Positions 1 to 10,339 of a stretch of 64,000 nucleotides of DNA are shown here, piece by piece. Position 1 is the stretch's first letter. Every line of letters begins with the position of its first letter. A program made the position numbers and the translations under genes. The DNA is from Aphrophora alni (lineage: Eukaryota > Arthropoda > Insecta > Hemiptera > Aphrophoridae). Location: NCBI GenBank assembly GCA_963513935.1, contig OY740773.1, positions 103,525,291 to 103,589,290 of the forward strand, in the 5' to 3' direction. Under the pieces are notes generated by a model. The model saw only the letters and a program-made list of their open reading frames with translations. It did no database searches and had not been told where the DNA came from.

Positions 1-1359
1 CTCAGTATAAGCCTTTGAAAGACACAATAATAAGGAAAAGGTTCAATAAAATGAAACAGCCTCAAGACCGGAGGGACGAAGATAGATCTAGTCCAAGACT
101 ACATGAAAGATGCAACTTAGAATACCTCGTACTCAGTATAAGCCTTTGAAAGACACAATAATAAGGAAAAGGTTCAATAAAATGAAACAGCCTCAAGACC
201 GGAGGGACGAAGATAGATCTAGTCCAAGACTACATGAAAGATGCAACTAGGAATACCTCGTACTCAGTATAAGCCTTTGAAAGACACAATAATAAGGAAA
301 AGGTTCAATAAAATGAAACAGCCTCAAGACCGGAGGGACGAAGATAGATCTAGTCCAAGACTACATGAAAGATGCAACTAGGAATACCTCGTACTCAGTA
401 TAAGCCTTTGAAAGACACAATAATAAGGAAAAGGTTCAATAAAATGAAACAGCCTCAAGACCGGAGGGACGAAGATAGATCTAGTCCAAGACTACATGAA
501 AGATGCAACTAGGAATACCTCGTACTCAGTATAAGCCTTTGAAAGACACAATAATAAGGAAAAGGTTCAATAAAATGAAACAGCCTCAAGACCGGAGGGA
601 CGAAGATAGATCTAGTCCAAGACTACATGAAAGATGCAACTAGGAATACCTCGTACTCAGTATAAGCCTTTGAAAGACACAATAATAAGGAAAAGGTTCA
701 ATAAAATGAAACAGCCTCAAGACCGGAGGGACGAAGATAGATCTAGTCCAAGACTACATGAAAGATGCAACTAGGAATACCTCGTACTCAGTATAAGCCT
801 TTGAAAGACACAATAATAAGGAAAAGGTTCAATAAAATGAAACAGCCTCAAGACCGGAGGGACGAAGATAGATCTAGTCCAAGACTACATGAAAGATGCA
901 ACTAGGAATACCTCGTACTCAGTATAAGCCTTTGAAAGACACAATAATAAGGAAAAGGTTCAATAAAATGAAACAGCCTCAAGACCGGAGGGACGAAGAT
1001 AGATCTAGTCCAAGACTACATGAAAGATGCAACTAGGAATACCTCGTACTCAGTATAAGCCTTTGAAAGACACAATAATAAGGAAAAGGTTCAATAAAAT
1101 GAAACAGCCTCAAGACCGGAGGGACGAAGATAGATCTAGTCCAAGACTACATGAAAGATGCAACTAGGAATACCTCGTACTCAGTATAAGCCTTTGAAAG
1201 ACACAATAATAAGGAAAAGGTTCAATAAAATGAAACAGCCTCAAGACCGGAGGGACGAAGATAGATCTAGTCCAAGACTACATGAAAGATGCAACTAGGA
1301 ATACCTCGTACTCAGTATAAGCCTTTGAAAGACACAATAATAAGGAAAAGGTTCAATAA
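1..1359. repeat. 131-bp tandem satellite, 10.4 copies, cut by the window edge
   Basis: The monomer beginning CTCAGTATAAGCC recurs at 1, 132, 263, 394, 525, 656, 787, 918, 1049, 1180 and 1311, so the period is exactly 131 bp. The last copy stops after 49 bp at 1359. Copies are nearly identical; the clearest difference is CAACTTAGAA in copy 1 against CAACTAGGAA in later copies, which points to recent amplification or homogenisation. The period is not a multiple of three and there are no unique spacers, so this is neither coding nor a CRISPR array. Part of the monomer matches dispersed family S (for example 14800-14890). The array probably continues to the left of the window. Confidence 0.97.
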
Positions 1360-1923
1360 GAACGCCGGTTTTCAAGTGTTGTAGTCTATATTTATGAAAT
1401 CTAACATATTTGACAAAGGATACATGTTTCCATCACATCCTTTCTGCCCTTACCACTGTTATACTTTCCCAGTTATACGTAGTATAAAGAAGGTTGTTAG
1501 TGATTTTTTTGAATTATCTCTTTCTAATGACCTAACCTAACCTGAACACGGTGTTACCTTCAATTCTGAAAAAAAAAAGAAGATTTTAAATTAAATTGCA
1601 GTGGGAAATCATATATTATAGTTTTTTTTTTGTATGTTGAATACAACTTAATTTAACCACGCAATGAAAAATTCAAAGCATATAAGTTTTAAAAGCTCCA
1701 TATAATATCACGACCGTGTCTGTCTAAGACACAACCAGTCTCCACAGAATATTTCCTATATATTTCAAACTTTGTATTTATATTCTTTGTATTGTACCAC
1801 ATATATATAGTAGGAAAAATATAGTGGTGAGAAAAAAATTTGACCTTGAGTTATTTAAAAGATAAAAGAGGTGTAAATTTTATTTTTGGAAATATTATGT
1901 GTAGGTATTATGTAAAACTAAAA
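1360..1923. other. AT-rich spacer, no gene seen
   Basis: No ORF, splice-like exon or terminal-repeat pair is visible. A short CCTAACCTAACC stretch lies near 1530, and homopolymer A and T runs occur. Confidence 0.6.
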
Positions 1924-2316
1924 CTTATTTTGGGTCTTTTTTAGAAGAGCCCCGCCACTTCTATTAAGTGATCTTATTATGTTCATTAAAACGTACGAAA
2001 GATTTAGCCAGGTTTATTATATATATAGCAATCTGACCAAACCTGTCGTGACTTGAAATAGCCATCTACCTTAATCATTGTGTAATGGCGTAAACGAAAC
2101 AAAGAAGAAAATCTATTCGAGACCATTTTTAGAGACATTAATCTCTACTGGTCTCCAGAACAATAACTCATATTACCAATTTGTGTATAGATTTTTTTCT
2201 GTGTTTTTCTACTCAATAAATTTTCTATGTAAAAATTTTGTCTACTTTTACTATAATATCCCTATAGAAAATATTTTAAAAGTGGCGGGGCTCTTCTAAA
2301 AAAGACCCCTTATTTT
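1924..2316. mobile_element. Short inverted-repeat element (MITE) with 8-bp TSD, hAT-like
   Basis: The element runs 1932-2308 (377 bp). Its 28-bp terminal inverted repeats (1932-1959 and 2281-2308, starting GGGTCTTTTTTAGAAGAG) match perfectly. Both sides carry the direct repeat CTTATTTT (1924-1931 and 2309-2316). An 8-bp target duplication is typical of hAT elements, but the ends do not show the usual hAT CA start, so the superfamily is inferred only. A TA-rich centre is flanked by inverted motifs (GCCAGGTTT near 2007 and CTGACCAAACCTGTCGTGA at 2033-2051). The 73-codon ORF inside (2078-2299) runs into the right terminal repeat and is not considered a gene. Confidence 0.9.
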
Positions 2317-2362
2317 TACGAATATGTATGTTTATTTGACGAGAAAATTAATATGTTGGCGC
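2317..2362. repeat. Fragment of a dispersed repeat also present at 7598-7654
   Basis: The phrase AATTAATATGTTGGCGCTAG, preceded by a GAATATGTAT motif, occurs here and again near 7635-7654. The hAT-like MITE therefore sits beside an older dispersed repeat. Confidence 0.5.
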
Positions 2363-2492
2363 TAGCTGCTCAACTTCATAAAAATAACTTTCCCTATATG
2401 CACGGACAGTTGTCTGGTTTTATCACACTACCTTCTTCTTTGGTTTTTGGGGATGGGTGAGTGAGAAAGTTTGTGCAATATTTTGTCTTTAA

Positions 2493-2510
2493 CACTCCAG
2501 TAGGCGCGCG
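2493..2510 (+). repeat. piggyBac left terminal inverted repeat
   Basis: 18 bp, identical to the reverse complement of 5742-5759, directly inside the left TTAA. Confidence 0.96.
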
Positions 2511-2688
2511 GATTACAGGTGTAATCCATGTAATTTGTTTTTCGCCCAAATAGCAGTTGGCAACACGTATAACCTTGAGATGTCATCTACCTTCTCCCCA
2601 CCTCTTCCGTTACCCGCCAGTGCAACCCCAGTCTTGTCGGCGAGCCTATTCTTGTTAGACAAATTATTTCCTGAGTGTTGTTTTAACT

Positions 2689-2720
2689 GGATTACAGATG
2701 TAATCCACGCGCCCACTGGC
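2689..2720 (+). repeat. piggyBac left subterminal repeat
   Basis: The palindrome GGATTACAGATGTAATCC is followed by ACGCGCCCACTGGCGTTAC, a degenerate inverted copy of the terminal motif. The counterpart at the right end is 5698-5735. Paired terminal and subterminal repeats are usual transposase-binding sites in piggyBac elements; binding here is inferred. Confidence 0.8.
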
Positions 2721-2771
2721 GTTACAGTTTTTTTCGTGTTTAAAAATATTTCAGTTTTTTTTCTATTGTTT

Positions 2772-2778
2772 TATAAAA
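2772..2778 (+). promoter_or_regulatory. TATA-like box upstream of the transposase
   Basis: TATAAAA, 80 bp upstream of the transposase ATG and inside the element. In such AT-rich DNA it could be chance. Confidence 0.35.
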
Positions 2779-2857
2779 TATAAAACTAGTTATTTGGTGT
2801 TGTTTTTGAACGGTATTCATAGTTTCATGTGTTTAGTGGACAATAACATTAGAAAAC

Positions 2858-4705
2858 ATGAATAAAAGTGAAAAAGAACAGTTAGATCAGTGGCTAAGAG
2901 AAACAGAGGACGACAATGAAAGTTTGTTAGGATTGGAGGACAGAGATGAGACAGAGGAAGATAGAGTGGAATTTGATTGTGTAAATAGAAGTGATGAAAT
3001 CGGCTTAGAAGAAATTCTAGATGAAGAACTTGGTGATGCTGAAATGGTAGAAGCTACACAGCAAGGTCTTCAAAACGCCGCTCAACGAGTTCCTCAAAAT
3101 GTTCCGCAACAAATACAACAGGTACCTTTTAGCAATCCAGAATTTTACATTGGGCAAGATAGAGAAACGAGATGGTATTTAGACCCACAAGTAGCGCGAA
3201 CATCACGCACACCCAGACACAATATAATACCAGTTTTTCATCGTCCAGGGCCACATGGAAATGCTAAACAAGCACAAACTCCTACAATGGCACTTCAGTG
3301 CATAATTAATGACGACATAATTTCCAAAATAGTTACCTATACAAATATTTACATTGATAAAGTAAGACCTGAGTTCCAAAGAGAAAGAGACGCCCGCCCT
3401 ACAGATGCCCGGGAAATACTAGCCTTGATTGGGATTTTATATCTAGCTGGAGCACTGAAAAACGGCAGAAGAAATGTCCTAGACATGTGGGACAATTCCA
3501 AAGGTACTGGAATAGAAGCTGTCTATCTTAGTATGAGTGCTAAGAGATTTAAATTTCTGCTACGTTGTCTAAGATTTGACAACATACATACTAGACAAGA
3601 AAGACAATCGTTGGACAAGCTTGCCGCTTTCAGAGAGATTTTTGAAAAGTTTGTTGCCAACTGTAAAAGTTCCTACAAACCAACAGATTATATGACAATA
3701 GACGAACAGTTAGTTGGTTTTAGAGGCAACTGTAGTTTTAGGGTTTATATGCCTAGTAAACCCGCTAAATACGGCATAAAAATATATGCCCTCGTCTCTA
3801 CTACCAACTTTTATACAACAAATCTAGAGGTTTACGTGGGAAAACAGCCCGATGGTCCATTCAAAACGAGTAGTACAACACAAGATTTGGTATTGAGACT
3901 AATTGAACCAATCGCAGGATCCAACAGAAACATAACATGTGACAATTGGTTTACCTCCGTCCCATTAGCACTGAAGCTCCTGGAAGAGAAGAAGCTGACT
4001 ATGATTGGAACTTTAAGAAGAAACAAGCGTGAAGTGCCTGAAAACTTTCTTCCTGACGCAAGAAGAGAGGAAAAAAGTAGCATCTTTGGGTTTCAAAAGA
4101 GTTGCACATTGGTATCCTATGTACCCAAGAAGAAAAAGGCTGTACTTGTGCTTTCAACAATGCACGACAACGCCGCAATTGACACGGAAACAGGTGTAGA
4201 AAGAAAGCCGGTCATCATTACATCATATAATGAAACAAAATTCGGAGTAGACATACTCGACAAAATGTGTCGACAGTATGACACTTCAAGGAACTCTAGA
4301 AGGTGGCCTCTGACCCTCTTTTTTCACCTACTCAACGTAGGAGCAGTAAATGGTCTTACTATTTACAAGGCCAACAAAAATTTAAGCCTTGTGAATCGGT
4401 TGGACTTTTTGAAAGACCTGGCATTTGATCTGTTGAAACCAAATATTGAGCACCGCATCAGTATGGATATGATACCAAAGGAAATTAAAACCAGAGGGAA
4501 ACTGTTACTGGATCTCCTACAGCAAGAGGCAGGTCAACATCAGCCCCAGCCGCAAGCCCCCCCTAGAGGTACCCTTGGAAGGTGCTACATCTGCAGCAGA
4601 GCAAGGAACAAGAGTACAAGGAAAGTGTGTGCAAAGTGTAACAAGTGGGTATGTGGTGATCATCTATGTTGCGTTTGTGAACAGTGCCTGGAAGTAAGGA
4701 GATAG
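2858..4705 (+). CDS. piggyBac transposase, intact (615 aa)
   Basis: This enzyme should excise and insert the surrounding element at TTAA sites in the nucleus. Residues 1-65 are acidic and low in complexity, as in the family's N-terminus. The DDE core follows, with likely catalytic aspartates at D282 (TIDEQLVGF), D362 (CDNWF) and D465, plus D468 (GVDILDKM). The spacing of 80 and 103 residues resembles the 78 and 101 of the Trichoplusia enzyme. The C-terminus (576-610) is a Cys/His cross-brace zinc module: CxxC at 576/579 and 591/594, then C599, H602, C607 and C610. The length is slightly above the usual 590-600 residues. The ATG chosen is the first in a frame with no interruptions. The whole gene lies between perfect terminal repeats. 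No disabling mutation is visible, so it could be functional. Confidence 0.96.
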   Translation: MNKSEKEQLDQWLRETEDDNESLLGLEDRDETEEDRVEFDCVNRSDEIGLEEILDEELGDAEMVEATQQGLQNAAQRVPQNVPQQIQQVPFSNPEFYIGQDRETRWYLDPQVARTSRTPRHNIIPVFHRPGPHGNAKQAQTPTMALQCIINDDIISKIVTYTNIYIDKVRPEFQRERDARPTDAREILALIGILYLAGALKNGRRNVLDMWDNSKGTGIEAVYLSMSAKRFKFLLRCLRFDNIHTRQERQSLDKLAAFREIFEKFVANCKSSYKPTDYMTIDEQLVGFRGNCSFRVYMPSKPAKYGIKIYALVSTTNFYTTNLEVYVGKQPDGPFKTSSTTQDLVLRLIEPIAGSNRNITCDNWFTSVPLALKLLEEKKLTMIGTLRRNKREVPENFLPDARREEKSSIFGFQKSCTLVSYVPKKKKAVLVLSTMHDNAAIDTETGVERKPVIITSYNETKFGVDILDKMCRQYDTSRNSRRWPLTLFFHLLNVGAVNGLTIYKANKNLSLVNRLDFLKDLAFDLLKPNIEHRISMDMIPKEIKTRGKLLLDLLQQEAGQHQPQPQAPPRGTLGRCYICSRARNKSTRKVCAKCNKWVCGDHLCCVCEQCLEVRR

Positions 4706-4779
4706 AAAGCTCACTCTACGTTATCTATGATATGTATCATTTTGTAAGGAAAGTTCTAAATTATATTTCTCAAAGCTAT

Positions 4780-5440
4780 TTTTAACGTTTTAACTTTATT
4801 TTATTTTGTCAAATAAACAAGTAAAGTGTTAATTCAGGATTGAGCTGATACAAAGTAAACTTTCCCCCCCCTTTTTTCCAGATGTATGTTTATACAAACA
4901 TGTAATTTTAGATTGTGATAAAATGATGTATATCTTATGATATGTGTAATTTTGTAAGTAATGTTGTTGAACACGTAAAAGTCTTAAAAAAAAACACAGC
5001 TTACAATAACAACTGATGATTTTTTTCAATTAGGCCTATATTTTTATTACTAAAACGTAGTAATACGTTTTCTTTTTTTTTTTTAGTTCACTTCATTGCA
5101 CAAGTGTTATGTATATGATTTAGCAAAAAAAAAAAAAAAAAAAAAAAAACAATATTACAGTGGGGACCGGTGATTTTTCAACTAGGCCTATATGTTTACT
5201 ACAAAAGCGATTTTTTTTTTTTCACATTATAAAATTCTATTTTGTAAAGTCAGTATTTTAAAATATCTTTCCCTAAGCTTTTCAACTTTATTTTAGATTA
5301 TAAATTAAAATAACTTATGTTTGAATACAGATTAAGTTTACAAAGTAAAGTTTTCTTTCAGTGTTAGGTTTATTACAAACATGTACCTAATTTTAGCTTA
5401 AAATAACAATCTGTTATCCATTTTCTATGAGATAAATATC
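4780..5440. repeat. Diverged duplication within the piggyBac 3' region
   Basis: Segments around 4785-4915 and 5275-5400 align in order: AACTTTATTTTA, then GATTAAG or GATTGAG with ACAAAGTAAA, then a TTTATACAAACATGTA or TTATTACAAACATGTA block. The block containing CAA(T/C)TAGGCCTATAT also recurs (5029-5042 and 5180-5193). The 3' non-coding part of the element therefore carries old internal duplications plus a pure A run (about 5126-5149). Confidence 0.6.
4812..4817 (+). terminator. Polyadenylation signal of the transposase
   Basis: AATAAA, 107 bp after the transposase stop codon and inside the element. Confidence 0.6.
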
Positions 5441-5697
5441 TTTTTCTGAGTTCCATTTCTATTCCTAAGAAACAATTACTTACTATTTTAACTTGTTTTA
5501 GTTCATAAGTACAAAAAAAAAAGAGTTCGCTTCCAAAATTAGTTACGATTAAGAACAAAAAAAATCTGTTGACTGCATTAATGTAAAATAACTAATGGTT
5601 TTTATGTAAAAATGTGTAATAGTTCTTATTTCAACCATAAATACCAAAAGTTAGATTAAACATATAAGAAATGTGCCCAAAACAACTAAATCAATTT

Positions 5698-5759
5698 GGA
5701 TTACAAGTGTAATCCGCGCGACCTCTCGCGTCACCTGTAATCGCGCGCCTACTGGAGTG
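5698..5759 (-). repeat. piggyBac right subterminal and terminal repeats
   Basis: The palindrome GGATTACAAGTGTAATCC (5698-5715) and a degenerate terminal motif precede the 18-bp terminal repeat at 5742-5759, which abuts TTAA at 5760-5763. This mirrors the left end. Confidence 0.9.
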
Positions 5760-5763
5760 TTAA

Positions 5764-8700
5764 GGTGATGCCGACTGCCGCCTTTTAAACAAAATCATTG
5801 CTCCAACACAAAGCAAGCTATATCGAGCTTCGCAGTATTGAGCGATGATCTAATCGTTCATTGATGTGGCAATATAACACAGTTTGCAGTTTTTAGGTCT
5901 CTCAACATCAACAAACCTGAAATGATTGTATCAATCAAGTACACAACCACGACCAGCCAATGTGGAATAATCCATCTTACTTTCTCACATAAACGTAGTA
6001 AACAGTAAAAGTATTGTAATGAGTCAAAAAACTATGTCAACGTTTTTGTAGAACCATTTTGAGTTTCGAGTCTAAAAAAAGTTGGTTTTTGAACCGATTT
6101 TAATTAAATTTACTTTGAACTTTTCTCGCCTCTTATTTTCTTTATGTGCTAACTCAAAATAGGGGGGGGGGGATCTGCTATAAAAAATTATGATTTTTCC
6201 CAAAACGGGTCTGCCGATTTTGATGACGTATATAGCTAGTACTTGATTATAATACGACCCCCCCCCCATTTTTTGTACAGGAACTAATTAAAATAATCCT
6301 GCAATTATAGTATTACACCGCGTGTTAAATAAGTCCCGGGACGGCTTAACATTTTGTTAACCATTACAGGTAGAACTACAAAGCTTTGCACATTCTTAAT
6401 TGGACTCCAAAACCTATTTTAGTACGTATTCAGTGGACCTTTCCAGGGGGGGGGGGCGGCCCACAAGAAATCTTAAATAAGAGCATAGGTCGAGTTGTAC
6501 GTCGAATTAAAGGCCTTTATGAGTAGAACACAACGCCGCAAACCCGACCTCAAAAGATTCACCCTAACTAAAATAGCATGACTTTAACGTTCATATTAGC
6601 TACAACTTCAGGTATGTTGAAAACAGCTTAATAATGTTTACTGGGTAAAGATTATGAAATGAAAACTTTGCAAAACAATATCTGGCTTAAAAACTATATA
6701 TTAGACTGCTCGCTGGCTCTTTACCTCCAACGGGGGACGGCTCTCATGGAGTCAAAAGGAAATCTTAAATGTAAGCATAGGGTGGTGTGTACATTAGGAT
6801 GGTCTTTATTAGTAGAGTACAATGCCGCAAATAATAACTACCTAAAGTAAGTATGTTTCCTGTTTGCGGTAATCAGTCACAAACAACTTCCTCTTTTGAG
6901 CCTATCCATAGTTAATCCATTTTCCTAGTTTGATTTAATATCTACTTCTAAATCTTCTAATAATCTACATTTTTGTTTATCAAATAGGTCAAGTCACGTT
7001 CAAATAGACTTAAGAAATTATTCAGTTAAACCAACGTAAATACAATGATTCTCCTAAGAGTGTTGCAGGAACACTGACCTCGTAGTGGCGCGTCTAGACT
7101 TGAAAGAATTACAGTAGAACGAACGAAAGTCGCAGTTATGTTATTTGTTATGACAGTAGACAGATAACAGAAACTAAAAATATTCTCAAATGGATGTTTC
7201 GAGTTTTGAACTTACAAAAAAGAGGGGCGTCCGTATAGTACACAAGTACCTACATCACAGAATGCTTTGACAACAAAGAAGATACATAAATCCGAAGAGT
7301 AAAACGGTGTCATGTGTTTGATGACTGCATCGGTGTAAACGATTCATGATATCCAACTCAGCAAGTGGAGTGACTAACCCAAGATTAGGCCTACACCACC
7401 AATTGAAACTCCAATCAAGTGTTAAAGGTCTAATAACGAGCCTACTTCATATTACGTATGATGTACCCATTGAAGATAATGCAACTTTACTCAAGGGTGG
7501 TTGAGATAAAGGGTGTATAGTTTTAAAAACTATCGAGTAGAAAATTATTTGGAAATTTATCTGTGGGGCACCAAATAAAAATAGACGTTATTCTGATTAT
7601 GAATATGTATATGTATATTATATTTTGGTGAAAAAATTAATATGTTGGCGCTAGGTCAATTTTAAAATTTCAGATATCAAGCCACCCCCTCCCTCTCTAA
7701 CTTATATACGCCTGACCTACAAATCTTAAACAAACAAAAATATTAGGATTTGAAATTAAATACCATTAGATTCTGAAGTGAAATCTGCAAATTTTATCTA
7801 ATTTAGTATGTTATAATTTTAATAAAACACCAGCTATGAACAAAAAACTGACAAACATGATTAGACTTTCCCTAATTTCAATAGAGTTATATATAAGCAC
7901 ACTCTAGTCCCCCTATGTTCTTACTATCTTGCTTACATACAGGCGGCGACGGACAGACGGGATGTCAAAAATTACTTTTTTTGATTTCCCGAGGCGGTTA
8001 AGACTAGGTTCCATATAACAAAAATGTCAATGTCCACCCGTTAGGTGTCACCAAAAACAGTCTGATTTTCGGAGGAAAACTCGGGTGACTACTCTCGTTG
8101 ATACCCATATTTTCCCTTCATTCTTCATCCGATTTCGTTGATTTTTTATTATTATTTTTTTTATTGAAAAGAACAAACTGCTTTATGTTAACTGCGAGAA
8201 AAATCCTTCGTATCTTTAAAGGTACTTTCTTAAAAAAATTGCTAAAGTAAAAAAATGTTGTTTTGGGTTTCATGTAAAACAGAAAAAGATATTTTAAATT
8301 TGGTTCAACAAAACACATTCAGCTGTACAATACCTTGCTATTGTTAACTCATTTATATTTATATCTTTTAAAACAAGGAATTTATGGATATTATTCTGTT
8401 GCATTAGTCTTATGGGTGTCCGGCTAGTGGAGCCTCCTCTTAACGTGTACATCATCAAAGAACTGAGGTCGAAATAGTTGTTTGTTTTATATTGACCCCT
8501 GATGACCTGGGCGTACGCAATAATTTACAACACTTCTTCAAACTTAAAAGAAAGCCGGGGGGGGATTTGTTTATATCTCTTAAACATATCAATCAAATTA
8601 GGGACTTCTTTCTTTGACGGAATTTTAGAAGCGATGAGTGAAATCTTATATCGAGGATACAAAGCAAACTAAGGACTTTGATATATCAAAGGATTAAATT

Positions 8701-8931
8701 AAGAAGAAAAGATATATTTAGGAAAGGTTATGTCAGACGAACTGCATTCGATTGTGAGGAAACATCTTGTCAATAAAAAACATAACCGTCAATTAAATGG
8801 ATATGCAGCTCTCTTATATAACATACCACTGTAAATACACAAAGTGATTTTTCGACAACTTATCACCTCCATTATTTAAAAGACGGAAAGAAATATGCAT
8901 AATCTGTTGTCGGGACAGTTATTCACGTTTA
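5764..8931. other. Non-coding, repeat-derived DNA
   Basis: No gene was recognised. About 6300-6560 and 6600-6850 are diverged direct copies (shared GAAATCTTAAAT, GCATAGG, AGTAGA..ACAA(C/T)GCCGCAA). Long G and C runs (about 6163-6172 and 6258-6267) flank a small dispersed palindromic repeat. A partial family R copy occupies about 7690-8110. ORFs at 6072-6269 (-), 6659-6850 (+) and 8118-8318 (-) have no domain signal. Confidence 0.55.
7690..8110 (+). repeat. Partial, diverged copy of dispersed family R
   Basis: It shares with 52210-52490 and 56090-56390 the order: a GAAATCTGCAAATTTTATCTAATTTAGT-like phrase (split here for length), a GTTATAA motif, ATTTCAATAG, CTTACATACAG and a run near ATGTCAAAAATTAC. 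It is more decayed than the three copies on the right. Confidence 0.5.
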
Positions 8932-9509
8932 AGCTACGCGCCCATTGGGTCGTCACGGCATTTTTTAGAGGGGGTGCGCGCACTGGATCTCGCGTTCCAC
9001 ACTGTCCTCCATCCGCCTTCCGCCAAAACACAAGTCAGTTTGGGAGCGGATCTGTTGAAAGATGGATGTGGAGGAGGAAATGCGGTATTGAGTGCGTTTT
9101 TGATAGAAGAAGAGGAGAATGTTAAAATAAGAGAAAAAAGGTTTTGGATTCATAACATTAACAGAAAAAGATTGATTTGTGGTGAATTTCACACTTTGTT
9201 CCCGGACCTTGTGGAAGATGACCTTAAGTTTTTTGAGTACCTAGGATGACTCACGACAGTGTACTAACATCCATTCTTGTTGCGTTTAGGGTTTCAACTG
9301 ACCACGAGTAGTCGAGTACAACAGAAAACAGACTGCGTAGAACGCTGAAAATGCCGTACCGAACGTCCCGAACGCCCGAAGTGCGCGGTCGGGCGGATCC
9401 GCCGTCACGGAAATGTCCTACAGTTCGTAGCTCCAGACTTTCTATCGGACATGCCGAAGGTGTGGAACGCCGTTGACGGCCGTGACGACGCAGTGGGCGC
9501 GCAGCTTTA
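8929..9509 (+). mobile_element. Internally deleted PIF/Harbinger element
   Basis: The element runs 8932-9506. Inverted ends read AGCTACGCGCCCATTGGGTC on the left and AGCTGCGCGCCCACTGCGTC on the right (inverted), then both continue GTCACGGC. TTA flanks both sides (8929-8931 and 9507-9509), the 3-bp target duplication of PIF/Harbinger. Inside is only the start of the transposase gene. At 575 bp it must depend on a full-length relative for mobility. Confidence 0.85.
9062..9249 (+). pseudogene. Harbinger transposase 5' fragment, frameshifted and truncated
   Basis: A 91-codon frame ending at 9249 contains FWIHNINRKRLICGEFHTLF followed by PDLVEDDLKFFEYLG. This matches the N-terminal region of insect PIF/Harbinger (HARBI1-like) transposases. 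The expected start, ATGGATGTGGAGGAGGAA at 9062, lies in a different frame, so a single-base indel separates the start from the body. A TGA follows YLG, exactly where the family normally continues, and the catalytic domain is absent. Confidence 0.75.
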
Positions 9510-10339
9510 GATGGAACCTTAGAACACCTAATTAAAAAAAATCTAAAAACACCTTTCCACAAATGGACACACCTCCAAATAAAACCCTTTAAAAACCAAG
9601 AAGTTCTGCTATAAGAAAATCAAAATCGGATAACACATTCGTTCGATACACTCAAAAATGTTATTTTCTAGAACTTCATAAAAATAGTTCCGTTAAGTTA
9701 GGATTTATTACACAGTTCAATATTAAAGATTAGACAAAGTCAACAACACACAACGAATAAGTTTTAGAGTTTTCATGACAGTAAAAAACTGAAAGAAAGA
9801 TAAATTTAGATCTCTAAAAAAATTTTTTTGTCGTGTCACCTCTCCTTCATTATTGAGAATGCCTTTTCATTTACTCCGAACTCCCATTTCTAACAATTAA
9901 CCTAAATATTATTTCTTGTACTACCCCCAACATTAATTTATTAAAGTTGTCACTTCATTTTTGGTAGAAACTTTCATTACAATTATTAGTTAATAATAAG
10001 TCAGTTTTCCTTAATGCCATCAACTAAGCTAAATAGTGTGATAACGTAAAACATAACTTATAAACCAATATTTTCAGCGTTGCAATCGAATGCGTTGGCC
10101 GGTTTTGATTTTCTTACAATAGAAATTCATGGATTTTAAAGAGCTTTAATTTAAGGTGCCAGAAGCTATATGTCTCTATTACACATTTAACAGATGGAGT
10201 GGTAGGAGGGATATTTTTGACTTTGTAATAAGTACCTTAACGTTCCCCCTAAAGGTGAATAAACCGTCTCAAAAACATCGATATATTTCTCCATCTTTTA
10301 AATAATATAGAGGTGGTAAATTTAAAAAAAAAAACTATC
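9510..10339. other. AT-rich DNA, nothing recognised
   Basis: No ORF with domain-like content and no obvious terminal repeats. An A and T homopolymer pair lies at about 9816-9830. Confidence 0.5.

Larger units (their letters stand above)
2489..5763 (+). mobile_element. Complete piggyBac transposon with TTAA target duplication
   Basis: TTAA lies at 2489-2492 and 5760-5763. The 3267-bp element between them begins and ends with a perfect 18-bp inverted repeat, CACTCCAGTAGGCGCGCG (2493-2510 and, inverted, 5742-5759). The match continues after a 1-bp indel as ATTACAGGTG. Each end also has an inner palindromic block (GGATTACA.. TGTAATCC at 2689-2706 and 5698-5715) followed by a degenerate copy of the terminal motif. 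TTAA insertion is the hallmark of piggyBac. With an open transposase, a TATA-like box and a polyadenylation signal inside, the copy looks structurally complete and young. Activity cannot be judged from sequence. Confidence 0.97.

Noticed and set aside
1..1359. CRISPR-like regular repeat
   Set aside because: Repeats are directly adjacent with no variable spacers, the unit is 131 bp, and the rest of the window is insect nuclear DNA.
2078..2299. 73-aa ORF
   Set aside because: It lies within the 8-bp-TSD MITE and ends in its right terminal repeat; low-complexity composition, no domain.
6163..6267. G-run and C-run pair as a possible G-quadruplex hairpin
   Set aside because: The runs are single homopolymers within a dispersed repeat; no repeated G-tract pattern, so no specific structure is claimed.
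9251..9562. 103-aa minus-strand ORF, Arg/Pro/Ser-rich
   Set aside because: It spans the right end of the deleted Harbinger element and its composition reflects GC-rich non-coding DNA.
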